Notes under the pieces: generated by a model | Databases searched by the model: none | Seen by the model: only the letters and a program-made list of their open reading frames with translations | What the model was told of the DNA's origin: nothing | Program-made: the position numbers and the translations under genes | Assembly: GCA_964387935.1 (NCBI GenBank) | Contig: CAYLZN010000294.1 | Location: forward strand, 1 to 7,418 | DNA length: 7,418 nt | Reading direction: 5' to 3' | Source of the DNA: CAYLZN01 sp964387935 | Lineage (GTDB): Bacteria > Acidobacteriota > Vicinamibacteria > Vicinamibacterales > JAFNAJ01 | Shown: positions 1 to 6,508 of the stretch, piece by piece | Layout: each line of letters starts with the position of its first letter | How positions within the stretch are numbered: position 1 is the stretch's first letter

Positions 1-52
1 ACGGCGACCACCGAGATCTACACTCTTTCCCTACACGACGCTCTTCCGATCT
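1..52 (+). other. Illumina TruSeq universal (P5/Read 1) adapter left in the assembly
   Basis: These 52 bases match, from memory, the TruSeq universal adapter from its seventh base to its end; only the leading AATGAT is missing. The segment contains the P5 core (GGCGACCACCGAGATC) and ends with the Read 1 primer end CTCTTCCGATCT, exactly where an insert would begin. It is synthetic sequence, not part of the organism. The adapter also lies directly against an open reading frame that continues to the right, so the neighbouring gene is truncated by the contig end. Any homology search or ORF call using bases 1-52 would be misleading. Confidence 0.98.
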
Positions 53-209
53 ACCAGAAGCGATGACGACCGACCAGATCCGCCGCCTCATCCGCGACGC
101 GGGCCGAGAGCCCTGCGAACGCGATACGCTCTACAACGTGATCCGTCGAGAATCGCTCCAGGCGTTGCCGGAATCGCCGGCGGTGCCTTCGGCCGCAGGG
201 GGCCAGTGA
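53..209 (+). CDS. C-terminal fragment of a probable futalosine-pathway radical-SAM enzyme (MqnE/MqnC-like)
   Basis: An open frame enters from the adapter junction (first complete codon at 54) and ends at TGA 207-209, leaving about 51 residues. The visible peptide contains MTTDQIRRLIRDAG followed by REPCERDTLYNVIRRE. This resembles the C-terminal end of the MqnE/MqnC/CofH group of radical-SAM enzymes, where a helix of the type IRxLIRxAG is followed by P-x-x-R-DTLY. Those enzymes act in the cytoplasm in the futalosine route to menaquinone (aminofutalosine synthase MqnE, cyclic dehypoxanthine futalosine synthase MqnC). The radical-SAM CxxxCxxC motif would lie upstream and is missing because the contig ends. 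I lean to MqnE from the DTLY ending but cannot separate the paralogues on this length. The last 18 or so residues (ALPESPAVPSAAGGQ region) look like a low-complexity tail. The tight junction with nadA suggests co-transcription. Confidence 0.6.
197..202 (+). promoter_or_regulatory. Shine-Dalgarno-like AGGGGG that decides the nadA start
   Basis: AGGGGG lies 9 bases before ATG 212 and only 3 bases before the alternative in-frame GTG at 206. The spacing favours ATG 212 as the real nadA start. The site lies inside the last codons of the upstream gene, as expected for a tightly packed operon. Confidence 0.5.
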
Positions 210-211
210 TC

Positions 212-1393
212 ATGGACGTGAAGGTCCTGACCGACTACGAGAAGACCCAGATCGGCGAGCGACAGCTCCTGCCGCCCGCCTACTACGGCCTGTCGGACGA
301 CGAACTCGAGGCACGACTCACGGCGGCCAGGCAGGCCCTCGGCGGCAGGGTCGTCGTCCTCGGCCATCACTACCAGCGTGACGAGGTCATCAGGTTCGCC
401 GACTACACCGGCGACTCCTGGAAGCTGTCGCGCCTGGCAGCCACCCGTGGCGACGCGGACTACATTGTCTTCTGCGGCGTCCACTTCATGGCTGAGAGCG
501 CGGACATCCTGGCCGCGCCGCACCAGAAGGTCGTGCTGCCGGACCTGGCCGCCGGATGCTCCATGGCGGACATGGCCGACATCGGGCAGCTGGAGACCTG
601 CTGGCGCGAGCTCGCCGCGATGGGGGTCACCGGTCTCGTGCCGGTCACCTACATCAACTCCTCCGCGGCCATCAAGGCGTTCGTCGGCGAGCACGGCGGC
701 ATCGTGTGTACGTCGAGCAGCGCCGCGAACGCGCTGCGCTGGGCCTGGGCGCGGGGCGAGCGAGTCCTGTTCCTGCCCGACCAGCACCTCGGGCGGAACA
801 CCGCGTACAGGCTCGGCGTTCCCCTGGACGAGATGCAGGTGTGGGACCCCGACGAGATGTTCGGTGGCCTCGAGGCCGAGCGTGCGCGGCACACGCGCAT
901 CCTCCTCTGGAAGGGGCACTGCTCCGTCCACACCCGCTTCACCGTGTCGCAGATCGAGCACGTGCGCGCCCAGCATCCGGGCATCCGCGTCATCGTCCAT
1001 CCCGAGTGTCCCTGGGACGTCGTCCAGGCGGCCGACGACAACGGGTCGACGGAGTACATCATCGAGGCCGTGAAGGCGAGCCCGCCGGGCACGACCTGGG
1101 CCGTCGGGACGGAGATCCACCTCGTCAACCGCCTCGCGCGCGAGGTCGCACCGGCACGCACGGTCATGACGCTCGATCGCTTCGGCTGCCTGTGTTCGAC
1201 GATGTTCCGCGTGTCGCCGAATCACCTGCTGTGGGCGCTCGAGGGGCTCGTCCAGGGCGTCGTCCACAACCACATCGTCGTCGCCGAGCCCCGGAAACAG
1301 TGGGCCCGCGTGGCCCTCGAGCGGATGCTTGAAATTCAGGCTCAAGGCTCAGGGCTCAAGGCTCAAGGCTCAGGGCCCAAGGCTCAGGGCTGA
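212..1393 (+). CDS. nadA: Quinolinate synthase NadA
   Basis: NadA condenses iminoaspartate (from L-aspartate) with dihydroxyacetone phosphate to give quinolinate, the precursor of NAD, using an oxygen-sensitive [4Fe-4S] cluster in the cytoplasm. The 393-residue product shows the three pseudo-repeated domains of the family: VVLGHHYQRDEV and ADYTGDSWKLSR (about 48-74), FCGVHFMAESADIL (87-100), LPDLAAGCSMADM (109-121), TYINSSAAIKAF (146-157), LPDQHLGRNTAY (188-199), WKGHCSVHTRF (233-243), HPECPWDVV (263-271), DNGSTEYII (276-284), GTEIHLVNRL (299-308) and a final CLCSTMFRVSP segment. Likely cluster ligands are C88, C166 and C328; C328 (C-S-T-M) best aligns with the usual C-P-x-M, though C326 is a neighbour. 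ATG 212 is preferred over GTG 206 because of AGGGGG at 197-202. It starts 2 bp after the upstream stop, so an operon is likely. The last 17 or so residues (AQGSGLKAQGSG and on) are encoded by a heptamer DNA repeat and are not part of the enzyme fold. nadB and nadC are not in the window. Confidence 0.97.
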   Translation: MDVKVLTDYEKTQIGERQLLPPAYYGLSDDELEARLTAARQALGGRVVVLGHHYQRDEVIRFADYTGDSWKLSRLAATRGDADYIVFCGVHFMAESADILAAPHQKVVLPDLAAGCSMADMADIGQLETCWRELAAMGVTGLVPVTYINSSAAIKAFVGEHGGIVCTSSSAANALRWAWARGERVLFLPDQHLGRNTAYRLGVPLDEMQVWDPDEMFGGLEAERARHTRILLWKGHCSVHTRFTVSQIEHVRAQHPGIRVIVHPECPWDVVQAADDNGSTEYIIEAVKASPPGTTWAVGTEIHLVNRLAREVAPARTVMTLDRFGCLCSTMFRVSPNHLLWALEGLVQGVVHNHIVVAEPRKQWARVALERMLEIQAQGSGLKAQGSGPKAQG

Positions 1394-1394
1394 G
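1339..1394 (+). repeat. Heptamer array 1 (GGCTCAA/GGCTCAG, 8 units) over the nadA 3' end
   Basis: Eight in-phase 7-bp units run without interruption: GGCTCAA or GGCTCAG six times, one GGCCCAA and a final GGCTGAG. The nadA stop codon TGA (1391-1393) lies inside the last, degenerate unit. Because 7 is not a multiple of 3, the array is read in rotating frame and gives a seven-residue peptide period (AQGSGLK). Short heptamer arrays are known elsewhere, for example the STRR elements of cyanobacteria; I do not know a described function for this one. Confidence 0.93.
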
Positions 1395-1401
1395 AGCCCT
1401 G
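1385..1401 (+). other. Short GC-rich hairpin across the nadA stop codon
   Basis: CAGGGCT (1385-1391) and AGCCCTG (1395-1401) are perfect inverted repeats with a 3-base GAG loop, so the nadA mRNA could fold a 7-bp stem at its stop codon. It joins the end of array 1 to the start of array 2. No T-run follows, so it is not a canonical Rho-independent terminator. It might be a weak attenuator or 3' end stabiliser, or just a by-product of the repeats. Confidence 0.35.
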
Positions 1402-1461
1402 GAAACTGGCGACTGGAAACTGGAAACTGATAACTGGAAACTGATAACTGGAAACTGATCG
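1399..1461 (+). repeat. Heptamer array 2 (CTGGAAA/CTGATAA, 9 units) upstream of sodA
   Basis: Nine in-phase 7-bp units begin with CTG: five CTGGAAA, one CTGGCGA, two CTGATAA and a final degenerate CTGATCG. From 1420 the units alternate, giving a 14-bp higher-order repeat of CTGGAAA plus CTGATAA present three times (the last ending in CG). It fills almost all of the nadA-sodA gap and is clearly richer in A/T than its surroundings. It ends directly at the sodA ribosome binding site. The unit differs from arrays 1 and 3, but the period is the same. Confidence 0.92.
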
Positions 1462-1465
1462 GAGA
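1461..1465 (+). promoter_or_regulatory. Ribosome binding site of sodA
   Basis: GGAGA ends 4 bases before ATG 1470, an acceptable Shine-Dalgarno match and spacing. It overlaps the last base of heptamer array 2, so the array runs right up to the translation start signal. Confidence 0.6.
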
Positions 1466-1469
1466 TCCC

Positions 1470-2072
<603 letters not shown>

Positions 2073-2075
2073 GAG

Positions 2076-2110
2076 GGCGTACGGCGTACGGCGTACGGCG
2101 TACGGCGTAC
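2076..2110 (+). repeat. Heptamer array 3 (GGCGTAC, 5 perfect units) between sodA and the TMTC-like gene
   Basis: Five perfect GGCGTAC units run from 2076 to 2110, followed by the degenerate GGCTGAT. Each unit contains the palindrome CGTACG plus one G, so the array is a string of self-complementary 6-mers. It starts 4 bp after the sodA stop and ends 5 bp before ATG 2116 of the next gene. If the next gene starts at ATG 2062 the array is coding and gives AYGVRRTAYGVR. Confidence 0.95.
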
Positions 2111-2115
2111 GGCTG

Positions 2116-4344
2116 ATGAGGCAGCGACGCGGTCGTGCGGCCGGCGGGAAGGTTCCGGCCGCGGACCGTGCGTCGCGGCGCGAGCCTGGGGCCTGGGTCG
2201 CCGCGGCCGCGCTCGCGCTCGTTGTGGGCCTGGCCTACTCCAACAGCTTCCGCGCCGCCCTGATCCTGGACAACGTCCCGATCATCCTCCAGGATCCGCG
2301 GCTGAGGGCCGCAGACTGGTCGAGCCTCGGTGCGATTCTCTCCCGCAACTACTGGTGGCCGACGGGTGACAGCAATCTCTATCGCCCGTTGACCACCCTC
2401 ACCTACTGGGTCAACTACAGCCTGCTCGGCAACGGCGCGAACCCGGGCGGGTATCACGCGGTGAACCTGCTGCTGCACTGGGCGAACGCCCTGCTGGCCT
2501 TCCTCCTGGTGCGCAGCGTCTCGGGCCGCGCGTGGGTCGCCCTCGTGGCGGCGGCGGTGTTTGCGAGCCATCCCCTGACCGTCGAGTCGGTGACGAACGT
2601 CGTGGGCCGGGCGGACCTGCTGGCCGGCGTGTCGATCCTGGGCGGCCTCTGCCTGTATCGGATGTTCCTGGCCGCCGGGACGCCGAGGTGGCCGTGGCTC
2701 ATCGCGCTCGGCCTGCTGTACGTCGCGGGTGTGTTCTCGAAGGAGAGCGCCGTGGTGCTGCCGGCACTGATGCTGCTGCACGACGTGCTGTTTCCGTTGG
2801 ATCGCCGCGCGACGGCAGGCGAGACCCTTCGGCGCAGCGCGGCGCGCGCCTGGCCCGCCTACGCGAGCCTCGTCCCCGGGGTGGTGCTGCCCGTCGCGGC
2901 GCGTTGGGCGGTCTTCCACGAGGCGCCCGTGCTCGCGCAGTTCGGTGGCGACAACCCGATCGTCAACGCACCCTACTGGACGGCCGTGATGACGGCGCTC
3001 AAGGTGGCGGGCTACTACCTGGCCCTCTTCGTCTGGCCGGCCCGCCTCTCCGCCGATTACTCCTACAACGCGATCACGGCCTTCGGCTGGACTGCGACCA
3101 CGGGCCAGGACCTGCACGCATGGGTTGCGCTGGCCTGCCTGGGGGCGTTGGCCGTGGTCATGGTCGCCTCATGGCGCCGCCAGCCGGCACTGGCGTTCTT
3201 CCTCGGCCTTGCGGGCATCACGTTCCTGCCAGCGTCGAACCTGCTCGTCCCGATCGGCACCATCATGGCGGAGCGGTTGATGTACGTACCGCTCGTCGGT
3301 CTCGCCGCGGCGGCGACGATCGCCCTCGAACTGCTCGGGCGGCGACTCGTCGCGCGGCGGGTGGGCGCTGACTCCCACCGGTGGGCACGGGCCGGCCTGG
3401 TGCTCGCGGGCGCGCTCGTCGCCGGGCTCCTCGTGCGCACCCACGTGCGCAACGAGGACTGGACCTCCAGCCTTCGGCTCTGGTCGAGCGCCGCGCTCGT
3501 GGTTCCCGAAAGCTACAAGGTGCACAAGGCGCTTGCGTTCGAGGTGATGCAGTCGGATCCGTCGGCCGGGCGCGTGGACGAGGCGATCGCCGCGGCCGAA
3601 CGCAGCATCGGTATCGTCGAACGGGCGGATCTTCCGCTGGCGCAGCAGCCGGCGGGCCTCTACGCGGAGGCCGGATCCTACCGGCTGCGCAAGGCTCAGC
3701 TCCTGTCGGCGCGAGGATCGGCAGGCGAGGCCCAGGCAGAGATCGTCCAGGCACTCACCTGGCTGGAGCGGGCGGAGACCATTGATCGCGAGGCGACACG
3801 AGCATCCCGAGAGCGGCTCGTACTCACCGGGTCGGTGGCGCCGCAGCTTGCAGTAGCCGGAAGCGCCTTCATCTACCGGTCGCTCGCCACGGCGTACCTC
3901 GGGGCCGGCCAGCCGCTGCGCGCCGTCACCGCGGCCGGGCACCTGCAGCGGATTGCGCCCGGGCACTTCGACCCGCACTACATGCGAGGCGTCACGGAGG
4001 CCGCTTCCGCGCAGTTCGAGGAGCAGCGCGGCAACCAGCGTGACGTCGAGACGCACCTGGACCTCGCCGCGGTGAACCTCGTGGCGGCCACGCTCCTGAA
4101 CCCGGCGCATCGCGAGTCGTGGTCGCTGCTGTCGAAGGTGTACGGCTACCTCGCGCCGATGCCGTCGGCGGTCATCGTCAGCAGCGACGCTCCCCGACTG
4201 AACATGGAGCATCCTGTGGTGGCCGGGCACGTCCGGCGTGCGGGCGCGCAACTGGTCGCGCAGCTCAGTGCGGCTGGCCTGGAGCGTGACGCCACCGCAC
4301 TGCGGGACCGCCTGGCCCGGGACTTCGGGTTGCCGCAGGAGTAG
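2116..4344 (+). CDS. TMTC-like GT-C family membrane protein with C-terminal TPR-like half
   Basis: A 742-residue integral membrane protein resembling bacterial relatives of TMTC O-mannosyltransferases (GT-C fold, DUF1736 group). After a basic N-terminus there is a first membrane helix (about 26-42), then an outward loop with LILDNVPIILQDPR (50-63) and YRPLTTLTYW (89-98), GYHAVNLLLHWANALL, SHPLTVESVTNVVGRADLLAG (151-171), SKESAVVLPAL (208-218), SADYSYN (312-318) and PIGTIMAERLMYVP (379-392). About 11 hydrophobic helices end near residue 440. Residues 450-742 are soluble and Ala/Leu/Arg-rich with TPR-like helical pairs. The family acts with a lipid-linked sugar donor at the outer face of the membrane; the substrate here is unknown, and transferase activity is inferred. 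The catalytic-loop acidic pair is D-N here. ATG 2116 is chosen because the in-frame ATG 2062 overlaps sodA by 11 bp and would translate the heptamer array; neither start has a well-spaced SD. With ATG 2062 the protein has 760 residues. Confidence 0.82.
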   Translation: MRQRRGRAAGGKVPAADRASRREPGAWVAAAALALVVGLAYSNSFRAALILDNVPIILQDPRLRAADWSSLGAILSRNYWWPTGDSNLYRPLTTLTYWVNYSLLGNGANPGGYHAVNLLLHWANALLAFLLVRSVSGRAWVALVAAAVFASHPLTVESVTNVVGRADLLAGVSILGGLCLYRMFLAAGTPRWPWLIALGLLYVAGVFSKESAVVLPALMLLHDVLFPLDRRATAGETLRRSAARAWPAYASLVPGVVLPVAARWAVFHEAPVLAQFGGDNPIVNAPYWTAVMTALKVAGYYLALFVWPARLSADYSYNAITAFGWTATTGQDLHAWVALACLGALAVVMVASWRRQPALAFFLGLAGITFLPASNLLVPIGTIMAERLMYVPLVGLAAAATIALELLGRRLVARRVGADSHRWARAGLVLAGALVAGLLVRTHVRNEDWTSSLRLWSSAALVVPESYKVHKALAFEVMQSDPSAGRVDEAIAAAERSIGIVERADLPLAQQPAGLYAEAGSYRLRKAQLLSARGSAGEAQAEIVQALTWLERAETIDREATRASRERLVLTGSVAPQLAVAGSAFIYRSLATAYLGAGQPLRAVTAAGHLQRIAPGHFDPHYMRGVTEAASAQFEEQRGNQRDVETHLDLAAVNLVAATLLNPAHRESWSLLSKVYGYLAPMPSAVIVSSDAPRLNMEHPVVAGHVRRAGAQLVAQLSAAGLERDATALRDRLARDFGLPQE

Positions 4345-4351
4345 CGCTACT
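4340..4351. other. Palindrome containing both convergent stop codons
   Basis: AGTAGCGCTACT is a perfect 12-bp palindrome. It contains TAG (4342-4344) ending the plus-strand membrane protein gene and TAG on the minus strand (4347-4349) ending the dehydrogenase gene, with 2 bp between them. There is no loop and no T-run, so it is not a convincing terminator hairpin; both transcripts must read into the opposing gene unless stopped by Rho or another factor. Confidence 0.6.
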
Positions 4352-5357
4352 TCAGCGCGAGGCAGACCTTGCCGAAGTGACGGCCGGCCGCGAGATGGGC
4401 GAAGGCCGCGGGGGCGTCGTCGAAGCCGAAGGTGGCATCGACGACGGGCCGAACCTCGTGGAGCACGAACGCGCGAAGCATGCGCTCGAACATCTCGCGG
4501 CTGCCCACGAGCACGCCCTGGAGTCGGAGGTTCTGCATCAGGATCGGCGTCAGCAGCAACTGGCTCGTCTTGCCGCCCAGCACGCCGATGACGCTGATCG
4601 TGCCGCCGACGCGCACCGCGCGCAGGGCCCGACCCAGCGTGTCGGCGCCTCCCACCTCGATGATGTGATCGACGCCGACCTGACCGGTCAGTGCGCGCGC
4701 CGCCTTCTCCCAGTCGGGCGTCGTCCTGTAGTTGATTCCCTGCCACGCGCCCAGCGCGCCGGCGCGGGCGAGCTTCTCGTCGCTCGACGAGGTGACGATC
4801 GTGCGGGCCCCGACGAGACGCGCGATCTGCAGCGCGAAGATCGACACGCCGCCGGTGCCCTGGACGAGCACCGTGTCGCCCGGCTGGAGCTGCCCCAGCT
4901 CGATCAGGGCGTGCCAGGCCGTCACCGCGGCGCAGGGCAGCGTGGCGGCCTCGACGTCGCTGAGGTACGCGGGCGTGTGCACCAGGCCCTCGGCGGAGAG
5001 CACCACGTGCTCGGCGAGCATGCCATCGAGCGGGCTCCCCAGCGTGCCGCGCAGCTTCTCGCGTCCTGGCGGGCCGGCAATCCACGTCTGCGCGAATGCG
5101 CCCATGACACGGTCGCCCGGCTTCACGCGCGTGACGCCCGGGCCGACCGCGACGACCTCTCCCGCGCCGTCCGAACAGGGGACGAGGGGCAGTGGCTGGC
5201 GGGGATTGTAGTCCCCGGACAACACCAGCCAGTCGCGGTAGTTGAGGGACGCCGCGCGCACGCGCACGAGTGCCTGGCCGGGGCCGGGTGCCGGTTCCGC
5301 CCGGCTGCCGAGACGAAGGCCGCCTTCGCCGAAGTGCTGGATCTCCCACGCGCGCAT
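4347..5357 (-). CDS. Medium-chain (MDR) NAD(P)-dependent dehydrogenase, quinone oxidoreductase-like
   Basis: A 336-residue cytoplasmic oxidoreductase of the medium-chain dehydrogenase/reductase superfamily. The N-terminal GroES-like part has VRVRAASLNYRDWLVLSGDY (31-50), PLVPCSDGAGEVVAVGPGV (57-75) and KPGDRVMG (79-86). The Rossmann part has DTVLVQGTGGVSIFALQIA (161-179) with the glycine-rich nucleotide loop, TSSSDEKL (189-196), and VGGADTLGRAL (235-245). The closing segment FDDAPAAFAHLAAGRHFGKVCL is typical of the family end. SLNYRD replaces the zinc-binding C-G-S-D pattern, and the four-cysteine structural zinc lobe is absent (only C61, C142 and C332), so a zinc-independent quinone oxidoreductase or enoyl reductase type is likelier than a classic alcohol dehydrogenase. 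The serines after beta-strand 2 are compatible with NADP(H). The substrate is unknown. It follows the ATP-grasp gene by 9 bp with no clear SD, so translational coupling is plausible. Confidence 0.88.
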   Translation of the reverse strand: MRAWEIQHFGEGGLRLGSRAEPAPGPGQALVRVRAASLNYRDWLVLSGDYNPRQPLPLVPCSDGAGEVVAVGPGVTRVKPGDRVMGAFAQTWIAGPPGREKLRGTLGSPLDGMLAEHVVLSAEGLVHTPAYLSDVEAATLPCAAVTAWHALIELGQLQPGDTVLVQGTGGVSIFALQIARLVGARTIVTSSSDEKLARAGALGAWQGINYRTTPDWEKAARALTGQVGVDHIIEVGGADTLGRALRAVRVGGTISVIGVLGGKTSQLLLTPILMQNLRLQGVLVGSREMFERMLRAFVLHEVRPVVDATFGFDDAPAAFAHLAAGRHFGKVCLALK

Positions 5358-5366
5358 GGCGTGAGC

Positions 5367-6422
5367 TTAGATCAACGCGCGGGCGCGGGCCCCCAGCCAC
5401 ACTTGCGGAAGGGGATCGCTCAAGGTGGGCCAGATCAGCTGGTGCACGCCTCGCTGGCGCGCGAACACGCTCCGGAGCAGGCCGGCGGCGCTCAGGGGGA
5501 GCCGCCGATAGGTGCCCTCGCGCACGGTCGGGGCGGTCACCGGCTCGCCGTGGGCCAGCGCCAGTCCCAGCATCGCGAAGTTCACGCCGGCCCACGTGGA
5601 GTAATTCAGTGACGCCCAGAACCGCGGGTTGAGCTCCAGCACCTTGATCCGGCCGTCCCTGCCATCACGGCGAAGATCCAGGTGCGCGACGCCGTGCCAC
5701 CTCAGCTCTTCCAGGAGCCCCCGGCAGGCCTGGAACGCATCGAGGTCCAGTCCCACGTGCCGGCTGAGCACGTCGGGTGGCGTGCGCTGCGACGTCCAGG
5801 CGACCACCCGGCCCGTATCGCAGAGCACGCTCACATCGAGGTCGTCGCCCGGCACGAACTCCTGGACCAGCATCGGTCGCCACGATTCGCGATCGAGCCA
5901 CGCGTCGAGGTCTGCTGGTGACGTCACGTGCGCGGTACCCTGGCCGCCGGCCCCGACCACCGGCTTGATGAAGCACGGTCCTCTCGATGCCACGGAGCGG
6001 AGCTCGGCCGGCGAGTCGGCGCGCTCGGTGCGAGGGTGCGCGACCCCGAGTTCACGACACGCTTCGGCGAAGCGCCACTTGTCAGCGCACGTCTGCACCT
6101 GCGCGAGCGACGGCGTCGGGAATCTCCTCACGCCTTCTGGGGGACACCAGCTGCTGAGGAACCTCGTCGACTCGTCGCCGGCGGGCATGACGATGGCGAT
6201 GCGTCGCCGGCGGCAGACTTCCTCGACACGCACGGTGAACGCGGCGAGGTCGCCGAGCGGGGCCGTGAGCACGTCGTAGCCGCCGCAGTATCGCGACAGC
6301 CGCGCTGCCGACACACGTCCTGGCGCCAGGACGAAGGGCCGCAGGCCGGCTTCGCCGACGCAGCTGAGCACGGCCAGGATCAGGCGCTCGTTCCACCCGG
6401 CGATCAGCACCCGCTCCACCAT
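5367..6422 (-). CDS. ATP-grasp domain protein of unknown substrate
   Basis: A 351-residue predicted ATP-dependent carboxylate-amine (or thiol) ligase. An N-terminal Rossmann-like preATP-grasp part starts MVERVLIAGWNERLILAVL, followed by a central region with VMPAGDESTRFL (78-89) and the helix DKWRFAEACRELGVAHPRT (114-132), as in CarB/PylC-like proteins. ATP-grasp elements follow: FIKPVVGAGGQGT (151-163; K153 and the Gly-rich loop), VQEFVPGDDLDVSVL (186-200; E188 adenine-region), LDLRRDG (248-254) and the metal-binding VLELNPRFWASL (261-272; E263, N265). The C-terminus after 300 is Arg-rich and not recognised. ATG 6422 is chosen over the upstream GTG 6464 because it puts MVERVLIAG at the first beta-strand; no good SD precedes either. 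Probable first gene of a two-gene unit with the MDR dehydrogenase. The ligase reaction follows from the fold; the substrates are not deducible. Confidence 0.85.
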   Translation of the reverse strand: MVERVLIAGWNERLILAVLSCVGEAGLRPFVLAPGRVSAARLSRYCGGYDVLTAPLGDLAAFTVRVEEVCRRRRIAIVMPAGDESTRFLSSWCPPEGVRRFPTPSLAQVQTCADKWRFAEACRELGVAHPRTERADSPAELRSVASRGPCFIKPVVGAGGQGTAHVTSPADLDAWLDRESWRPMLVQEFVPGDDLDVSVLCDTGRVVAWTSQRTPPDVLSRHVGLDLDAFQACRGLLEELRWHGVAHLDLRRDGRDGRIKVLELNPRFWASLNYSTWAGVNFAMLGLALAHGEPVTAPTVREGTYRRLPLSAAGLLRSVFARQRGVHQLIWPTLSDPLPQVWLGARARALI

Positions 6423-6451
6423 GGGGCGCGATGGTATCCCATCGGGGCGCG
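6423..6451. promoter_or_regulatory. Operator-like cluster: inverted repeat flanked by direct repeats upstream of the ATP-grasp gene
   Basis: CGATGG (6429-6434) and CCATCG (6439-6444) form a 6-bp inverted repeat around TATC. It is bracketed by the direct repeat GGGGCGCG at 6423-6430 and 6444-6451, whose copies are 21 bp apart, about two helical turns. In the minus-strand transcript this would be a small hairpin starting 6 bases before ATG 6422. It could be a regulator site for the divergent region or a leader hairpin. If translation really begins at GTG 6464 the same bases would be coding. Confidence 0.3.
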
Positions 6452-6481
6452 TGGGCCGCGGCACGCGGCAGCCGGCCGCGA

Positions 6482-6487
6482 TACAAT
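6482..6487 (+). promoter_or_regulatory. Putative -10 box (TACAAT) for the DUF885 gene
   Basis: TACAAT matches the bacterial -10 consensus at five of six positions and lies 21 bases before ATG 6509, which would give a short 5' leader. No convincing -35 element is seen at the normal distance in the GC-rich sequence upstream. The short divergent gap is where a promoter would have to be. Confidence 0.35.
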
Positions 6488-6508
6488 CCGTCCGTCGTCA
6501 GGCCGCCT

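Noticed and set aside
131..1345. A 404-codon minus-strand frame opposite nadA
   Set aside because: Composition (Arg, Asp, Val, Gly, His runs) is that of an antisense shadow of nadA; no family is recognisable.
1385..1410. Rho-independent terminator after nadA
   Set aside because: The stem is convincing but no T-run follows, so it is listed only as a hairpin.
3169..5595. An 808-codon open frame on the minus strand across the membrane protein and dehydrogenase genes
   Set aside because: Its product is Arg/Gly/Pro/Ala-rich with no recognisable domain, and it overlaps two well-supported genes in other frames. Long shadow frames are expected in DNA this GC-rich.
4377..5612. A 411-codon plus-strand frame opposite the dehydrogenase gene
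   Set aside because: Low-complexity Arg/Ala/His product and full overlap with a clear MDR enzyme on the other strand; treated as a shadow.
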